Assembly (NCBI GenBank): GCA_036971615.1
Contig: JAYKKR010000006.1
Coordinates: forward strand, 1,178,001 to 1,242,000
Reading direction: 5' to 3'
DNA length: 64,000 nt
Source of the DNA: Amyloporia xantha
Lineage: Eukaryota > Basidiomycota > Agaricomycetes > Polyporales > Adustoporiaceae
How positions within the stretch are numbered: the stretch's first letter is position 1; each line of letters begins with the position of its first letter. Both the position numbers and the translations under genes were made by a program. The notes under the pieces are model-generated. The model had not been told where the DNA came from, made no database searches, and was given only the letters and a program-made list of their open reading frames with translations. Positions 10,492 to 22,509 of the stretch are shown piece after piece.

Positions 10492-13400
10492 ATGGCGAAG
10501 AAGAAGACTAGTAAAGACACTTCTAAAGCCACCGCGAAATCTGCCAAGAAAGCAAAAGCAGCACAGAAGATCGAGCGAAAGGAGAAAAAGAAGGTAGGAA
10601 AGTCGAAGGACGAGGAAGAAGATGACCAAGATCTCGAGGGAATCCTGGACAGAGTATGTATTTGCTGCTATTTTCATCTCCTGTTTCCTTGTTCTACCAT
10701 CCACGGGAGATACCGATTCGCCCGTCTGGATTCTTGGATTGATGTATGGAATTAGTAGATTCAAAGAGAATGGGAAGAAGCGCATCGAGTAACAGAAGAG
10801 CTTGTCGAGGGTCCACCTAGTCGTCGAGCAAATGCGACGCTGACCCCCTGTCCAAGCGGGGCATATTTATGGTGCATTGGTGGGGAATTCTTCAGCGACG
10901 ATGGCAAAGCGGTGAGTTCATCTCCCCCTCTAAACGACCCGACTTACTTGAAAGGGGCGATCGGTCCATTTGCTGATCTCAATGTCCCTTGGTAGTACTT
11001 CTACAACGACGTGTTTAGATATTCTCCGGAGAAGGTAGACATGTCTGAAGAAGCTCTCAGTGTCACATCACTGAACATCGATTACTTCATAGGACGAATG
11101 GCGCAAATTCGTCTCCCCAACCTGCCCAGGTCCACGCTCAGCACATGCCGTCGTCGCATCCCCGGCCGGCGGCGGAAAACTCTATCTTTTCGGTAGGAAT
11201 CCGTCCTTCTGGCCACACTGCTTTCGCTGCATCACAATACATGTACGATATTCTGATATGTAGATCAGGCGGAGAATTCTCCTCGTTATATCAGAACACA
11301 TTCCACCACTACCGGGATTTCTGGTGCTTCGATATCCCAACGCATGGATGGGAGCGCATCGACACCAAGGTCCGACCTACTGCACGATCAGGACATCGGT
11401 TCGTGCTGTCAAGGTCAATACTCATATTTATCTGTCATCTCACCTCGAGAATATTGCAGGATGGCGATGTGGAAGCACTACATCATCCTATTCGGCGGAT
11501 TCTACGACCCAGGTCTGAGAAGTGCGTGAGTCGACCGTGCATAGTTTGGCACGCTTGCCTAATAGAGAGTATTAGCCAACTACCTCAACGACCTGTGGGT
11601 TTTCGACACCCAAGATTACAAATGGCGTCAAGTAGAATTCAAGGACGCAGAGCGAAAACCATCGTACGCAGAATACAGGACGCTAACGTAACTCTGGAGA
11701 TCTAATATAAATGGCTATCTAGGCCGCGCAGTGGATTTTCATTTCTGCCTTCGACGGACGGGATCGTCCTACACGGTCAGTGCAGTACACTTGGCGCACG
11801 AGATGATTAGGACTGAAACACTATCCAGGAGGTTACTGCAAAGAATACCAGAAAGGTAGTCGCCCTGTAGGTGTCATGCTAGACGACACATGGTTCTTGA
11901 GGTAAAAACTGCTCTGTCATCATCGCCCCTGATATCTGACCCTATTGATCACCCTCGCAGGATAACCACGAACGAAGCGAAGGATGGTAAACCTCCCTTA
12001 GAGCCGCTCAGCATGAAGTGGGAGCGACGGAAACGACCATCTACCGCATTCGCTCCCTCGCTGCGGTCAGGATGTACAATGGCGCTCTGGCACGCGAAGA
12101 ATATGGGCGTCCTCTTTGGAGGCGTCACCGACGAGGACACGAGTGAGGAGACACTGGAGAGTGTGTTTCATAATGATCTGTGGGTCGCTGTCGCCTATAT
12201 TGTCTCCCCTCTCTAACTGAAAACTTAATTTATCATATTACAGTTACGGATACCAAATCAGCGGGAATGGAAGATGGGTCTCGCTGATGCTCAAACGACC
12301 CAAAAAGCAAGCTGGCGGCGGCGCGAAGAAACAGAAGCAGAAAGCAGCTCCTGTGCGCCAGTCATCCGATGAGGATGAGGATCCGGAGAGCACAGCAGAA
12401 GATAGCGGCGGTGAGAAGGTGATTCGCTTGCTCCTATCTCCTGTTCGCTAGGCTTGTGTTCTCACCTATCCAGCAGGGAAAGACAACGTCGACGGGCAAG
12501 CAATCTTCCGATACTAGAAAAGCTGCCGTCCAGAATCGTGAGATCACACCAGAAAACGAGGTCGACCCAGATGATCCCGAGCTCACGAAACCAATTCCGC
12601 GCTATAACGCGATGCTATCAGTCCTTCGAAACACCCTGTTCATGTATGTCATGCAGCTATTTAGCCGCCTCGTTTCTGATGCCGTTGCTATTGCTGACAC
12701 AAACTTTGGTTTCGACAGTTACGGTGGTATCTTCGAGCGCGGTTCCAGGGAGTACACTCTGGATGACTTCTACTCGCTCCAGTTGGACAAACTTGACCGC
12801 TACATGTGTCTCAAACCTAGTGGGCTCTCGATTAGTGCTGAGGGTGACGAGGAGAGTAGCGAGGATGACGATGAGGAGGATGAGGATGAAGACGGAGATG
12901 AAGCCGAAGACGACAATGATGAAGTCGGCGAGCAAAGAACCGAAACACCTTCCAAAGAGCCGCATGTACCCGAAGAGGATATGGAAGCAGAGGTGGAGGA
13001 GCAAGATAGTCCCGAATCGAATCAAACGGAGCAGGTGAGAACCGGTGACCTCATAGAACGAAATTTCGACTGACAAGAGACAGAATGCGCTTCGTTCGCA
13101 AGCTGCTGCGTTTATGGGCGTGGCCAAGGATTCGACACGATCCGCTGAGGATGTGATCAGTACACCCCTGCCCGGAGAGTCGCTCGCGATGTTCTACACC
13201 CGCTCACGTAAGTCTGAACGTCTGGACCGTTGCACCCAGTGCTTATTTATCCCATTTTATGGTCAGGCGAATACTGGACTGGAAAAGCGCACGGAAGCAG
13301 CAATAGCCGTGGCAAGCAACTTCGCAGAGATGGCTTCGCCATGGCGAAGGAGAGATACGGTGAGTATCCCCTGCGTATACACGTTGTAATCTACGGACTG

Positions 13401-13550
13401 ATCATCTCTCGTTTCGAAGGCACATACAAGCCGATTCTTCAGGAAGTCGAGCGGATATTGGCAGAGGCGGGTTTGGATGAGGAAGAGATGAGGCAGGGTG
13501 CTGCCGCGGGCGCGGGGGGATCCACGGGACAAAGTCGAAATCGGCGTTGA
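10492..13550 (+). CDS. KEL3: Kelch-repeat protein of the KLHDC4/Kel3 type
   Basis: Sixteen small exons join in frame to about 694 aa. Exon starts are 10492, 10759, 10996, 11093, 11269, 11460, 11576, 11723, 11829, 11961, 12244, 12477, 12719, 13084, 13267 and 13420. The N-terminus is Lys-rich (KKKTSKDTSK...). Five to six kelch blades follow, each with a hydrophobic stretch and GG: LWCIGGEFF, LYLFGGEF, IILFGGFYDP, IVLHGGY, GVLFGGVTDED. A very acidic Asp/Glu tract (residues about 480-570) precedes a conserved C-terminal domain (GESLAMFYTRSREYW, RRDGFAMAKERYGTYKPIL), which matches the DUF4110 tail of KLHDC4/Kel3. Family members act as propeller scaffolds; the molecular role is not well defined. 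Its start lies 373 bp after the RCE1 stop on the same strand. Confidence 0.88.
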
Positions 13551-13962
13551 CCATGTTCGATATGATGACGGTGCGCCCCCCGTTCGTGTCGTCGAAGCTT
13601 CTGTGTATGAGCGGGGAATAATAGTACAAGGGATACATACTAAATACCTCCAAATCGCTGATATTTCGTACTACAATAACTACATATATACATCCGTCAA
13701 GTTGACAGCACATCGCATCGTACCGTAGTGCGCGCTGGGCCACAGGTCTAGAGGAAGTCGTGCTCGCGGACGTTGTGTTGCCGATCGACGCGGGGGTAGG
13801 GCTAGAATGGATGCCGCGGTGTGTGTACCCTCGATAACGGTTCAGGAGGGCGATGGGCACCAGTAGGGAATAGAAGACGTGATGAAGCGCAAAGAGACTG
13901 GAAAGAGTATGTTTGCGATGGCCCGTGGTCATCGTTTGCAGCCTTTCAAGAGATATTTATGC

Positions 13963-15320
13963 CTAAGTTCGGGCCTGTATATCGTGAGGTTCAAGGTCAT
14001 GAGGCAAATCAACGCAGCTACAGAAAGGCTGAAGACAAACACACCATATGATGTTTCTTTTGTCTAATGTAGGCATCTGTGATCGCACTAACCGATCCCA
14101 TAGATCCCAGACATGATCTCCGGTTTCCTCCTCCTGGAAAAGGGGAACGAAGGAAAACTGTCGCAGGTTGTCCAATCCAGGTGGGATAAACATCTGGTCA
14201 AGTTGAGAGCAGAAGCCATGGCACAGCCGTGTCAGGATTGTGTTAATGTTCTCATTGTCTGTCGACATCAGAGAGGGAGGGTTTAAAGCAAATACTACTT
14301 CAAATGTGCACTTAGCATTGGACTTGAGCTGAGAGGCGAACTGAACTATACAGCCAATGTCGGAATCCACATTGTTGATATTGAGAAGGAGGCAAAAGTC
14401 ACTGAGCTGTGTATTGTTGGAGATATCAATGGGATACTCTGGAAACATCAATGAGTCAGCTTCGAGGATTGAGCAAGTAGTCATAGTGGCTCACTGCCAG
14501 GGAACAAATCTAGATACAATGTTTCAAGTGAAGCACCGGCAGTCCAGATAAAACGCTGCAGGTTTCCAGAAGTAAAGTGTGTAGGTCGCAAAGGTGGAGG
14601 ATCAACATTCGTGAGGATTTTGTGAGATTCCCTGCCCAAGATTATTGTACTGAAAGAGATGTCCATAGACAGGAAGAAGCCTGTGATATCATCACCGGTA
14701 GTATTGTCCAAGTCGTAGAGGGTGACCTCCTCGAGTCCTCGAGAACCAGCGCGTCGTGAAAATGCAGCGCGATTGAAATGATGCGTCACGAAGCGCACCC
14801 AGTCGCATTCGAGCCACTTAAGGTTGGGGAGGGTGCAGACCAAGCGGCCAAATGTGGCAATCGAAGGGAACGTGACGGCATGAAGATAGAGCTGCGTGAT
14901 CCCGGTGAAGGTGGACAGGTTGTCGAAGAGGTCCGGTGGCATGTCCCCCACTCGCCACTCTGCACAGTTAATGCAAAGACAGCACGCCTCTGTCCACCTT
15001 CCACCTAGCATCGCCGCAAATGTGCCCAGGTGTGGAATTGGTCCCCTCTCATTGTGAACATTGCTGTCCCTGATATGTGCTACCCGTGGTCCTCTCCAGC
15101 TGCTTTTCATTGACCCTATCCGCACCACCTGCTCCCGATCCGCAAAAGTAGCTGTGTTTTGTTCATATTCTGGGGGCACGTACTTGGTCACTCTCTCGTA
15201 CCATCCCCGGTGCTTATTGTAGGACTCGCGGTAGGCTAGCAGCGCATCCAGGTCATACCGTAAGTAGAAAACGATGTGATCCCAAAGTTCAAGGGGAAGA
15301 AATCGAGGCTTGGGCTGCAT
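13963..15320 (-). CDS. F-box-like protein, two exons
   Basis: The ATG at 15320 begins MQPKPRFLPLELWDHIVFYLRYDLDALLAY, a degenerate F-box start. One 56-bp intron (14439-14494, GTGAGC...TTTCCAG with a CTGAC branch-like site) joins the two long frames to about 433 aa. Without it the reading appears frameshifted. The C-terminal half has LRR-like segments (YPIDISNNTQLSDFCLLL). This is the usual shape of Agaricomycete F-box/LRR-like proteins that probably feed substrates to SCF ligases. The last 40 codons could include another small intron, so the C-terminus is less certain. Its length is nearly the same as the F-box protein at 5.3 kb, but sequence resemblance is weak. Confidence 0.62.
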
Positions 15321-15370
15321 AACAGATTCCAAATTATGGTGAGCTGGATCTGATAGCTGTAGCGGAATAT

Positions 15371-15427
15371 ACCTGCCTCCCTTGCCCTTGCCTCCGAGCT
15401 TGCCCTTGCCTCCCTTGCCTCCTTTGG
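15371..15427. repeat. Short pyrimidine-rich imperfect tandem repeat
   Basis: Reiterated CTTGCC and CCTCC units make a C/T tract on the + strand, upstream of the F-box-like gene on the minus strand. It may be a promoter polypyrimidine/polypurine tract. Confidence 0.5.
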
Positions 15428-15639
15428 CTCGACTACCTTCCTCGTCCTGATCCTCTCTTTCTTCCTCTTTAGAAGCACCCTTATCCTTTTAAGAAAGTTG
15501 TAGATGTGATTGTTATTGTCGTTGTTGTCATGGTCAAGGTCATCGCCTTTGTCCTCCTCCTGTCGCTGCCATTTGAGCCGCAGATTCATGGACTCGCACT
15601 GTGATCTCGTCGGTGTTGGACGGAATAGCCACAATCTGT

Positions 15640-18600
15640 GAGTCTGTTGTGTCTGCTCTCGTCCGCGCAGATCTAACGGATTGCTGATTGTCGCGCTGTC
15701 CTGTAGAACGCTCGACGACGGATTTGGATTAGAGGCCTCAGGCTCGTGGTGCTTCGGAGGCGTAGGGCGGAGCTGGATACGGTAGAGTGAATGAAGAGAG
15801 CGACTGGAGGTATCAAGAGGACAAGCCTACCACTCAGACCTCCCGTGTGGTATGGATATAGTATGTCAGATGGTTTAGACTGCAGCTCCGTGCAACAGTA
15901 CATATATAGCTTGTGCTTCAGGGACCACAGCCTCGTGGCAGTGGCCCTCAGATGGATGTTCTGCCTTACACGTGTGAACGGTATGCTTGGCACTAGACTT
16001 CTTTCATTCCTTACCTCTTTCTGTTGCAAACTCATCGCTTCTTCCAGCGGACCGCCAGAAAGCTCTGACTCGCGAAGTCGCCAGTGTCTTGTTCCTTCTT
16101 CAGGCTCCTATGTCAACATCGCGAGTGCCAAACACGATGCGAGCGCTCTAGATAAGAGGTACGTCGAGCTAATAAAAACCGATAGTACAGCTTAAATGTC
16201 AAATACTCCTAATATGTGTATATTGACGGACGCACCGCCTGATTCCAAACGGACGCGACATTTAGAAGCGCTACTGATGAAATAGACCTCTTCATTTCCT
16301 CTTCATGTTGCCTAGAGGTACTTGGAAGACCGTCTCATTATATCGGGAGAATTCACGCACCAGTATAGTTCAGGACTGCTATCGGACGCAACTCCAGTAT
16401 GCTATGTCACCATTCTTCCTTCGTTCTTTTGCCACTCAGGTGTCATCGTCGTGGATGGGAGGACCACACCAGGACTTCGGCAGAGCGTCCAATCCCCCAA
16501 TCTCGTGGCACATTTTACGAGCTTGTCTCGACGCCCGCATCGACTCTCGGTGCATCGGCTGTTAAGCAGCTGTCACGCACAATTGCTGATCAGTATCGCG
16601 TACCACTAGACACGTCGATCGAGCGTCCAACAGTAATCGGCATAGCCTCAGCACAGGTATCACAAGATTGATGTGCGCATTGACGGCATGCAGCGCTATC
16701 GGGCACAAGAAGCGTCAGGTCAAATGACCCTCATGATCCTTGTATTCCATTTCCTACGACCCACTGAGAGGAGCTGGGAGGCTCTCACACTCCCACATAT
16801 AATGACAGGTAGAAGCTGTGTGCCTCACGGCACGAAATGACATAACATCCGGCGCAGTTCCAGATTGTCCAGCCTCGACACGCATAGCTTTACAAGGACT
16901 CCGCGTTGTGGACCACCGCTTCCGTGGAGCGTCTGAATTTGAAGCGCGTGAAATGCGTCTATTGCGTCGTCCGCACAGAGCGTTTCCGCAGGGTCCATAT
17001 GCGGTCCGCGGCATGCGCTCTGTCATGTCCGCTTTGCCAGCCACGAGAGTCTGTCATACTGTTTCATTGTTGTACTCACAATATTGTATACCCGTTCATG
17101 GCGTCAGGTCGTATCTAGCTTGCTACTTGGTTATGGAAGCTATTCCCCGTTGGAACTTCAGGTATGTTTTTTGATTTTTGCTTCTTTCATATGTTTTGCT
17201 GTCGCAGTATAGTTTCCGGTACAAATGAAATAGATCAGGAAGCGGTATAGTAGAGCTAAGTCAGTCAACGGCGGCTGTGAGGGTGTATGCATCGCAGCTG
17301 GGACGGAACCGAATAACGATGGGCGAGTAGAACGTGACCTAACGTGACGTCACGCAGCCAGAGTGATCGAGTGCTCACGTGGTTGGATCGAGAAAGACGC
17401 CCGGCGACTCTAGAGCCTACGTAGTACGCACTCCTTTCCCAAAAGTGCCCAGAGCTGACGACCATGGGCCGCTCTCCATGGCCATGGTACTGTCAGACTC
17501 AAGGCTTCGTCGAAGTTGCACGCGAAACGTCGGTCCCACCAGTGTGATGATAGAATGCGCGTCTTTGTCGTAGGAGACTACATGCGGAATCAGCAATCTG
17601 CTCATCATGGTGCATACCTTTGAGCCTTGTGTCTTTGGTTTCACGCGCGCATGCAGTCAAGATCCGAGAAGAAATGTTATAGCTTTCAACAGAAACACGT
17701 ATTGTTCTCCCAACTAGCGAATGAGACATGGACAGGTGTGCTCGAAACGAGCCGATGCACCCTGGTATCGCCGCACAAGTTAACCCGTACCTCTTTGGCT
17801 GCCAATTTCTGGTGTACATACCTTTGCACCCACAAGCTTCCTACCACACCTCTCGCCTGTGGTGAATCTGGGATGATCAGCCGTGAACGGATGTGTTCCC
17901 AGGGAGGCGTACAGTGTCATTCCATCAGTATCAGAGGTGCGTCGACTAGGTTCATATCTCAAATAATCGTGATACTATGGATGAATAGGTGTCTCTTGTG
18001 CTCTACTATACATGTTCTATGTGGAAGCTTAGAACTCCCCATCTTCTGCGTCCGCAATATACTGGTCGACAGATGAGCATCCAGCGATGAAACACAACGG
18101 CTAGGCAGCGCTGTTCCCTCACCAACCGACATATACCGTGCCATTTTGATAGCTCCCTCCCACACATCCCTCAGTGAGCCAGATGGGCCGCGCCCATTCC
18201 TCCACCAGCGAGCTCATTCATTCCTCAGGCGGGACCGACCACGCTATGACCTATCGTAAGCTATGACCTAGAAGGTACGCATGTTATTACTAGACCTTAG
18301 CCATTTTTACGTATATTATCCTGGATGTCTAGCCTCCGCACCTATCCTCTCGTGCGCTTGGCCTATTTTAGTCAACCTCCGGTTGTGGAAGTATAGTTAC
18401 AGTGGCTTTGTGCTCCACAGCCAGCCCAGTGCTTATCCGCCATGGATGCGCGGTTGTCTGGCTGAGGACCAAGATCTAGGCGAGCGCGCGATGTGGCTGA
18501 CCTTGTCAACAGTCAAATCATCAAAACGATTGCGCGGAACATGTGGCTGTCACGATTCGCCTTGCTCTCGCGAATGTAGCCTACATACGAAATATTGGCG

Positions 18601-20250
18601 CGCCGGAATGTTGGGGCTCTGAACGGAGACCCTGCGATCCCAACGCTAACAAGCATCAATTGAACTGGTGTGTATGAGCATTGCGTAAGAATGAGTTCTG
18701 ACGTCGGCGATTGGCACTCGGTGGTGGACCCACAAGACTGCACCGGCAATGGGCGTCCAGCGTGCTCATATTCCTTGTCGCCTCCTGTCCCTGTTTCAAC
18801 ACTCTGGCGTTGATTTTACGTGGTTCTGGCGCTCCCGCAATTGGATGATCGCCCTTGAAGTTCTCATTGGTGGTAAGACGATATTCTGATTACCTTCCGG
18901 CTTGAACATGAGCGTTCTTTTTGACATCACGATGCCAGTGGAAATCACTCCCCGCCCTGTACCTTGGACTAACATCAGTCCATTACCATTCCCCCCAGAA
19001 ACTGCTCAGGGGCACCTGATTAAAGGTGAGCTCTCAAGGTTTTTCGAGTTGAGCCAGGACCGGCATTACTCTTGCTCTTGATAGACATGAGTTCAAGAGA
19101 AAATAATATAAGCTTGATGACCGAGGAGGGACGAGTACAGTCACAGAACATGGAGCCGAAGATCCTCGAACATTACTTCACATATCTTGCCGACGATTGT
19201 CTCTGAACTGGCTTACGCGAAGGCAAAGCCACTCGCCGTCACAGAATGTTTTGGGAGGTATGTACACCATCCATATTGCGTTTGACGAAGACGGTGACAT
19301 GAAAGATACCCCGCATAGCCTGGACCTGCGGGCTTTATGTACCTCATCTCCAATGTAACGCCCGTCTCTATTCATCGCCGCTTCATGTCATTGTGTAAGT
19401 AACGTTTCTCCATCTTCCGATATGACCTACGTCGGCTTACAACTATTAATCTAAGGTCAATAGCAACGTTTGAAAAAGGTTCTCAAATATGGGACCAAGA
19501 TATTGAATGCTCGAGAGAGCAGAATCGTGACAACGGTGTTACTGCCCACGTCCCCGATTCCAGAATACTGAGACTCAAATGTGAGCTTCGGTGTCGGAGC
19601 TTGACCTCTAACTTAGTCTCAGAATGGAAAGCCTCACTCTCCAGCGTTATCATTGGCGCAGACAGTTCTGTATCCTGAGAAGTGTATAGGAGGCTGGTGG
19701 CAAGCCTTGACGCAATCGTGGCCGGCCTCAGTTTGTCCGTTGACATCCTGTCCGTGTCTCTGGCGCAGCAGCAGCTGTCGATGTCAGCTCTGTCGTCCTT
19801 CATGTATTGTCATGAACGATACCCGAAGGGAGTCAGCATGATTCATCTTTAGCTGCTCATATTACAAGGACCTCGTGTCTGATTAAATCAGATAGATCCA
19901 CAGGCACAGCGTGCCAATACCATTACATCGTTGGATGAATAGTAAGAATACCATGTACTCTGCTTTGATCGTGCAACGCTCACCCTCTGTTATACAGCGA
20001 TACATAAGTAGATATTGAGGCTTCGACAGAATGTTGTGTTGAATTGTAAGCAGTCAGTACTCAAAGTTTTTCGTAGCAAATGTCAAACGCATTCCAAGTC
20101 ACTTCATAAGAACACATCCGACAGACCGTTGAGTTACAGAAATCATTATTCGTGTCTGTCAAATGTATACACCCATGGACCAAAGTAGCCTACGACGGAA
20201 CAGAATCACCTATGGTGTGTTCCTAAAGTCGCTCGCTGTGCTCTCCCCGT
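15640..20250. other. Gene-poor stretch, nothing recognised
   Basis: Roughly 4.6 kb carrying only short frames on both strands. No domain motif, tRNA, terminal inverted repeat or tandem array was found. It may hold decayed genes or old transposon sequence. This gap separates the conserved left block from the oxidoreductase region. Confidence 0.5.
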
Positions 20251-20255
20251 CATCG

Positions 20256-22286
20256 TCACGTTGGTACTTTCCATCCACCCGCTAGACCCATCACATCATT
20301 CGGATCGTACGTTTCCTTCAATGCGGTGAGCATAGACAACGATGTCCCCCATATTTCAGAAACCGGCGTGCTGTATATCGCATAATTAGGATAGTGTGGC
20401 GCAGATGGAACCGCCGACTGGCCCTCGGCGACGGCCACATCCGTCAGGTTGGCGGCGCTTGCCACGATTGCATTATAGAAGTCAGTATCGTCGGCCGAGT
20501 TCGACCAGCTGAAGTAGATGTTCAACGGCAAGAACCGCTCGGAGCGCGTCCACGGGTAAGCCGACGGGCCTCCGTGCGTGAGGATCGTCGGAAGGAACGG
20601 TTCGACGTCATAGCTGAGAAGCTGGCCTGAATCATCAAGTAGTTCCCCGCCCCAATACTGCAGGACGTCCAAATGTAATAAGTGATCGTTCCATGTTTGT
20701 CTGTCGAGATACGCACCTCTGCCTGACTTGTGACGGCATTAAGTATATCAGACGTGATGTCCATCAATGGAACGGTGTTGTAGTATCCTCTATAAAACGT
20801 GTAAGTCTTATATGAGACTCAGCAAGCAAGGTCGTTCACCGGAAGTTCGATGACTCCTGAGTAGGCTCGACCTTCACCAGCGACAGGAAGCTGCGTGTGG
20901 ACACATCACTGGAAAGCGATGGGATGGCCAAGAACTGGTCGAATATGCCCGCAGGAGGAGATGGCGCATCGTAGAACATCATCACAGACGCAATAACCTA
21001 TCAAGGGGGGGCGGAACATGAGCTGTTGTGGACAACTGGAAAATTGTCGGTACACACCAATCCCCCGGTAAAATCATATGTCGTGATAATTGCTGCCTTC
21101 GGATCTGTGACATTTGCAGAGAAGTTCGCAGTGGCCGCAGTGACCTCAGCGAGACTTGAGTTCAGGAACGTGAGTTGACCGCCCTGATTATCTCTTAGTA
21201 TGTTGAGTAGACTTGCAGGCACTGCTGACGTACCCATACGTCCCCTTGAGGGAATGTTCTCAGGGTGAATGTCGTGACAATACCCTTCGGAATGATCCGT
21301 CAGTCCTGTGACTCAGACGCCTGGCACGGTAAACTCACGAAGTTGTTGTAGCCACCCTTTGATTAATGTCAGTGTGAGTTGAAAGGTTGCTAAATACATA
21401 AATTATCTCACCTTCATACCGAAGAATAAATCAGGGTTGGACGACTCAGTGACATTGATGACTGTGCCGTTGGGCAAGGCCAGTTCATAGGCTTGCACAG
21501 TGTCAAGTGTGAGACCATATTGGTTAGTCAACCACGAATAGCCTGAACTAAATCAGTATCTGTCTGTCAAGAGGATCAAAGTAAGGACAGACCTCCACCG
21601 AGTGTGTAACCTGCCACACCGATACCGGATACTCGTCCACCCACGACGTTCACGTTGTATGATTGTAGGGCCGAGTACACGTCATCCCAAATGAGACCCG
21701 CGCCAATCGCCGCCGTTTCCGACGATGTATCATACGTCACAGTTGAGAACCGTGTCATCGATATTTGGATCCCGGTCGTCGACGAATATCCTGGGTTCAT
21801 GATATGTCCTCCGCCTTTGACCTGCAAACGAACTTCGATCAGACATGGATCCACGTCGACGAAACGGCAGCCCTTACGGCAAACGGAGCATTGTTCGCTC
21901 CCAAGATCTGGAGCTGTAAGACAAGGCACAGTCAGTGAAAAGTTCCTCGATCGAACGAGAGACACGTACTATGATGCCGACATCTTCTGCTGTGCCTGGC
22001 TCCACAGAGCAGGTAGCGTTCTCTGTACTGGAGGTGGCATAGTGATAGATGTCTGATTGGAAGTTTGGATCCGCTGCAATATATTGGTATCAGGGTCGTC
22101 GTCTCGGATAACATCTTCAAGAGACTCATGGAAGATTCACATACGAGGATAGTAGACAGACGACGCTGAAGAGATCGCGTTCGCAATTTGTTGACAGGTC
22201 GACAAAACATCGCTATTCTGAGCGCGGACTAACCCGGATTTGAGCAGAGTCGCAACAGATATGGCTAGGAGGAGTCGATGCATCAT
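20256..22286 (-). CDS. Secreted berberine-bridge-type FAD-linked oxidase, copy 1
   Basis: A multi-exon gene; exons at 22145-22286, 21970-22073, 21878-21913, 21593-21821, 21412-21542 and the 18-nt exon 21339-21356 are well resolved, and more follow to 20256. The product starts with a signal peptide (MMHRLLLAISVATLLKSGLVRA). The PCMH-type FAD domain has GGGH at about residue 100, the His expected to bind FAD through its 8-alpha carbon. GGRVSGIGVAGYTLGGG follows near residue 155. The C-terminal BBE domain ends HYPNYAIYSTPVSEIWG...YDPNDVMGLAGGWKV. The second covalent anchor of plant BBE (Cys) is Val here, so FAD is probably bound once. Such enzymes oxidise alcohols, sugars or alkaloid-like amines with O2; the substrate is unknown. 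A close paralogue lies at 30.4 kb. Confidence 0.85.
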
Positions 22287-22426
22287 ATTGGGCCTCGCTA
22301 ATTGTCGGCTTGCCCGAGCTGTGGTAAGACGCCAAACCCGAGAAGACTGGAGGTCGGTGTTGTGTTACCAGTAGCTCCTGTGCTGTGCGAGGAGAGCTTG
22401 ATGTCGATAACACATTCCACCAGGGT

Positions 22427-22432
22427 CTTATA
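22427..22432 (-). promoter_or_regulatory. TATA box of FAD oxidase copy 1
   Basis: TATAAG on the minus strand, about 141 bp upstream of the start codon. The surrounding GGTCTTATAG resembles GGTCTTTTATAG at the matching place before copy 2. Confidence 0.5.
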
Positions 22433-22509
22433 GAGGACGGAGGACCATGCCATTTAACCTCGCCCATACGGACTTTAGCACAAGGTGCATGTAAGGATGA
22501 CTCCACACT

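Noticed and set aside
14439..14494. Apparent frameshift splitting the F-box-like gene
   Set aside because: A standard 56-bp intron with GTGAGC donor, CTGAC branch-like site and TTTCCAG acceptor joins the two frames, so the gene is probably intact.
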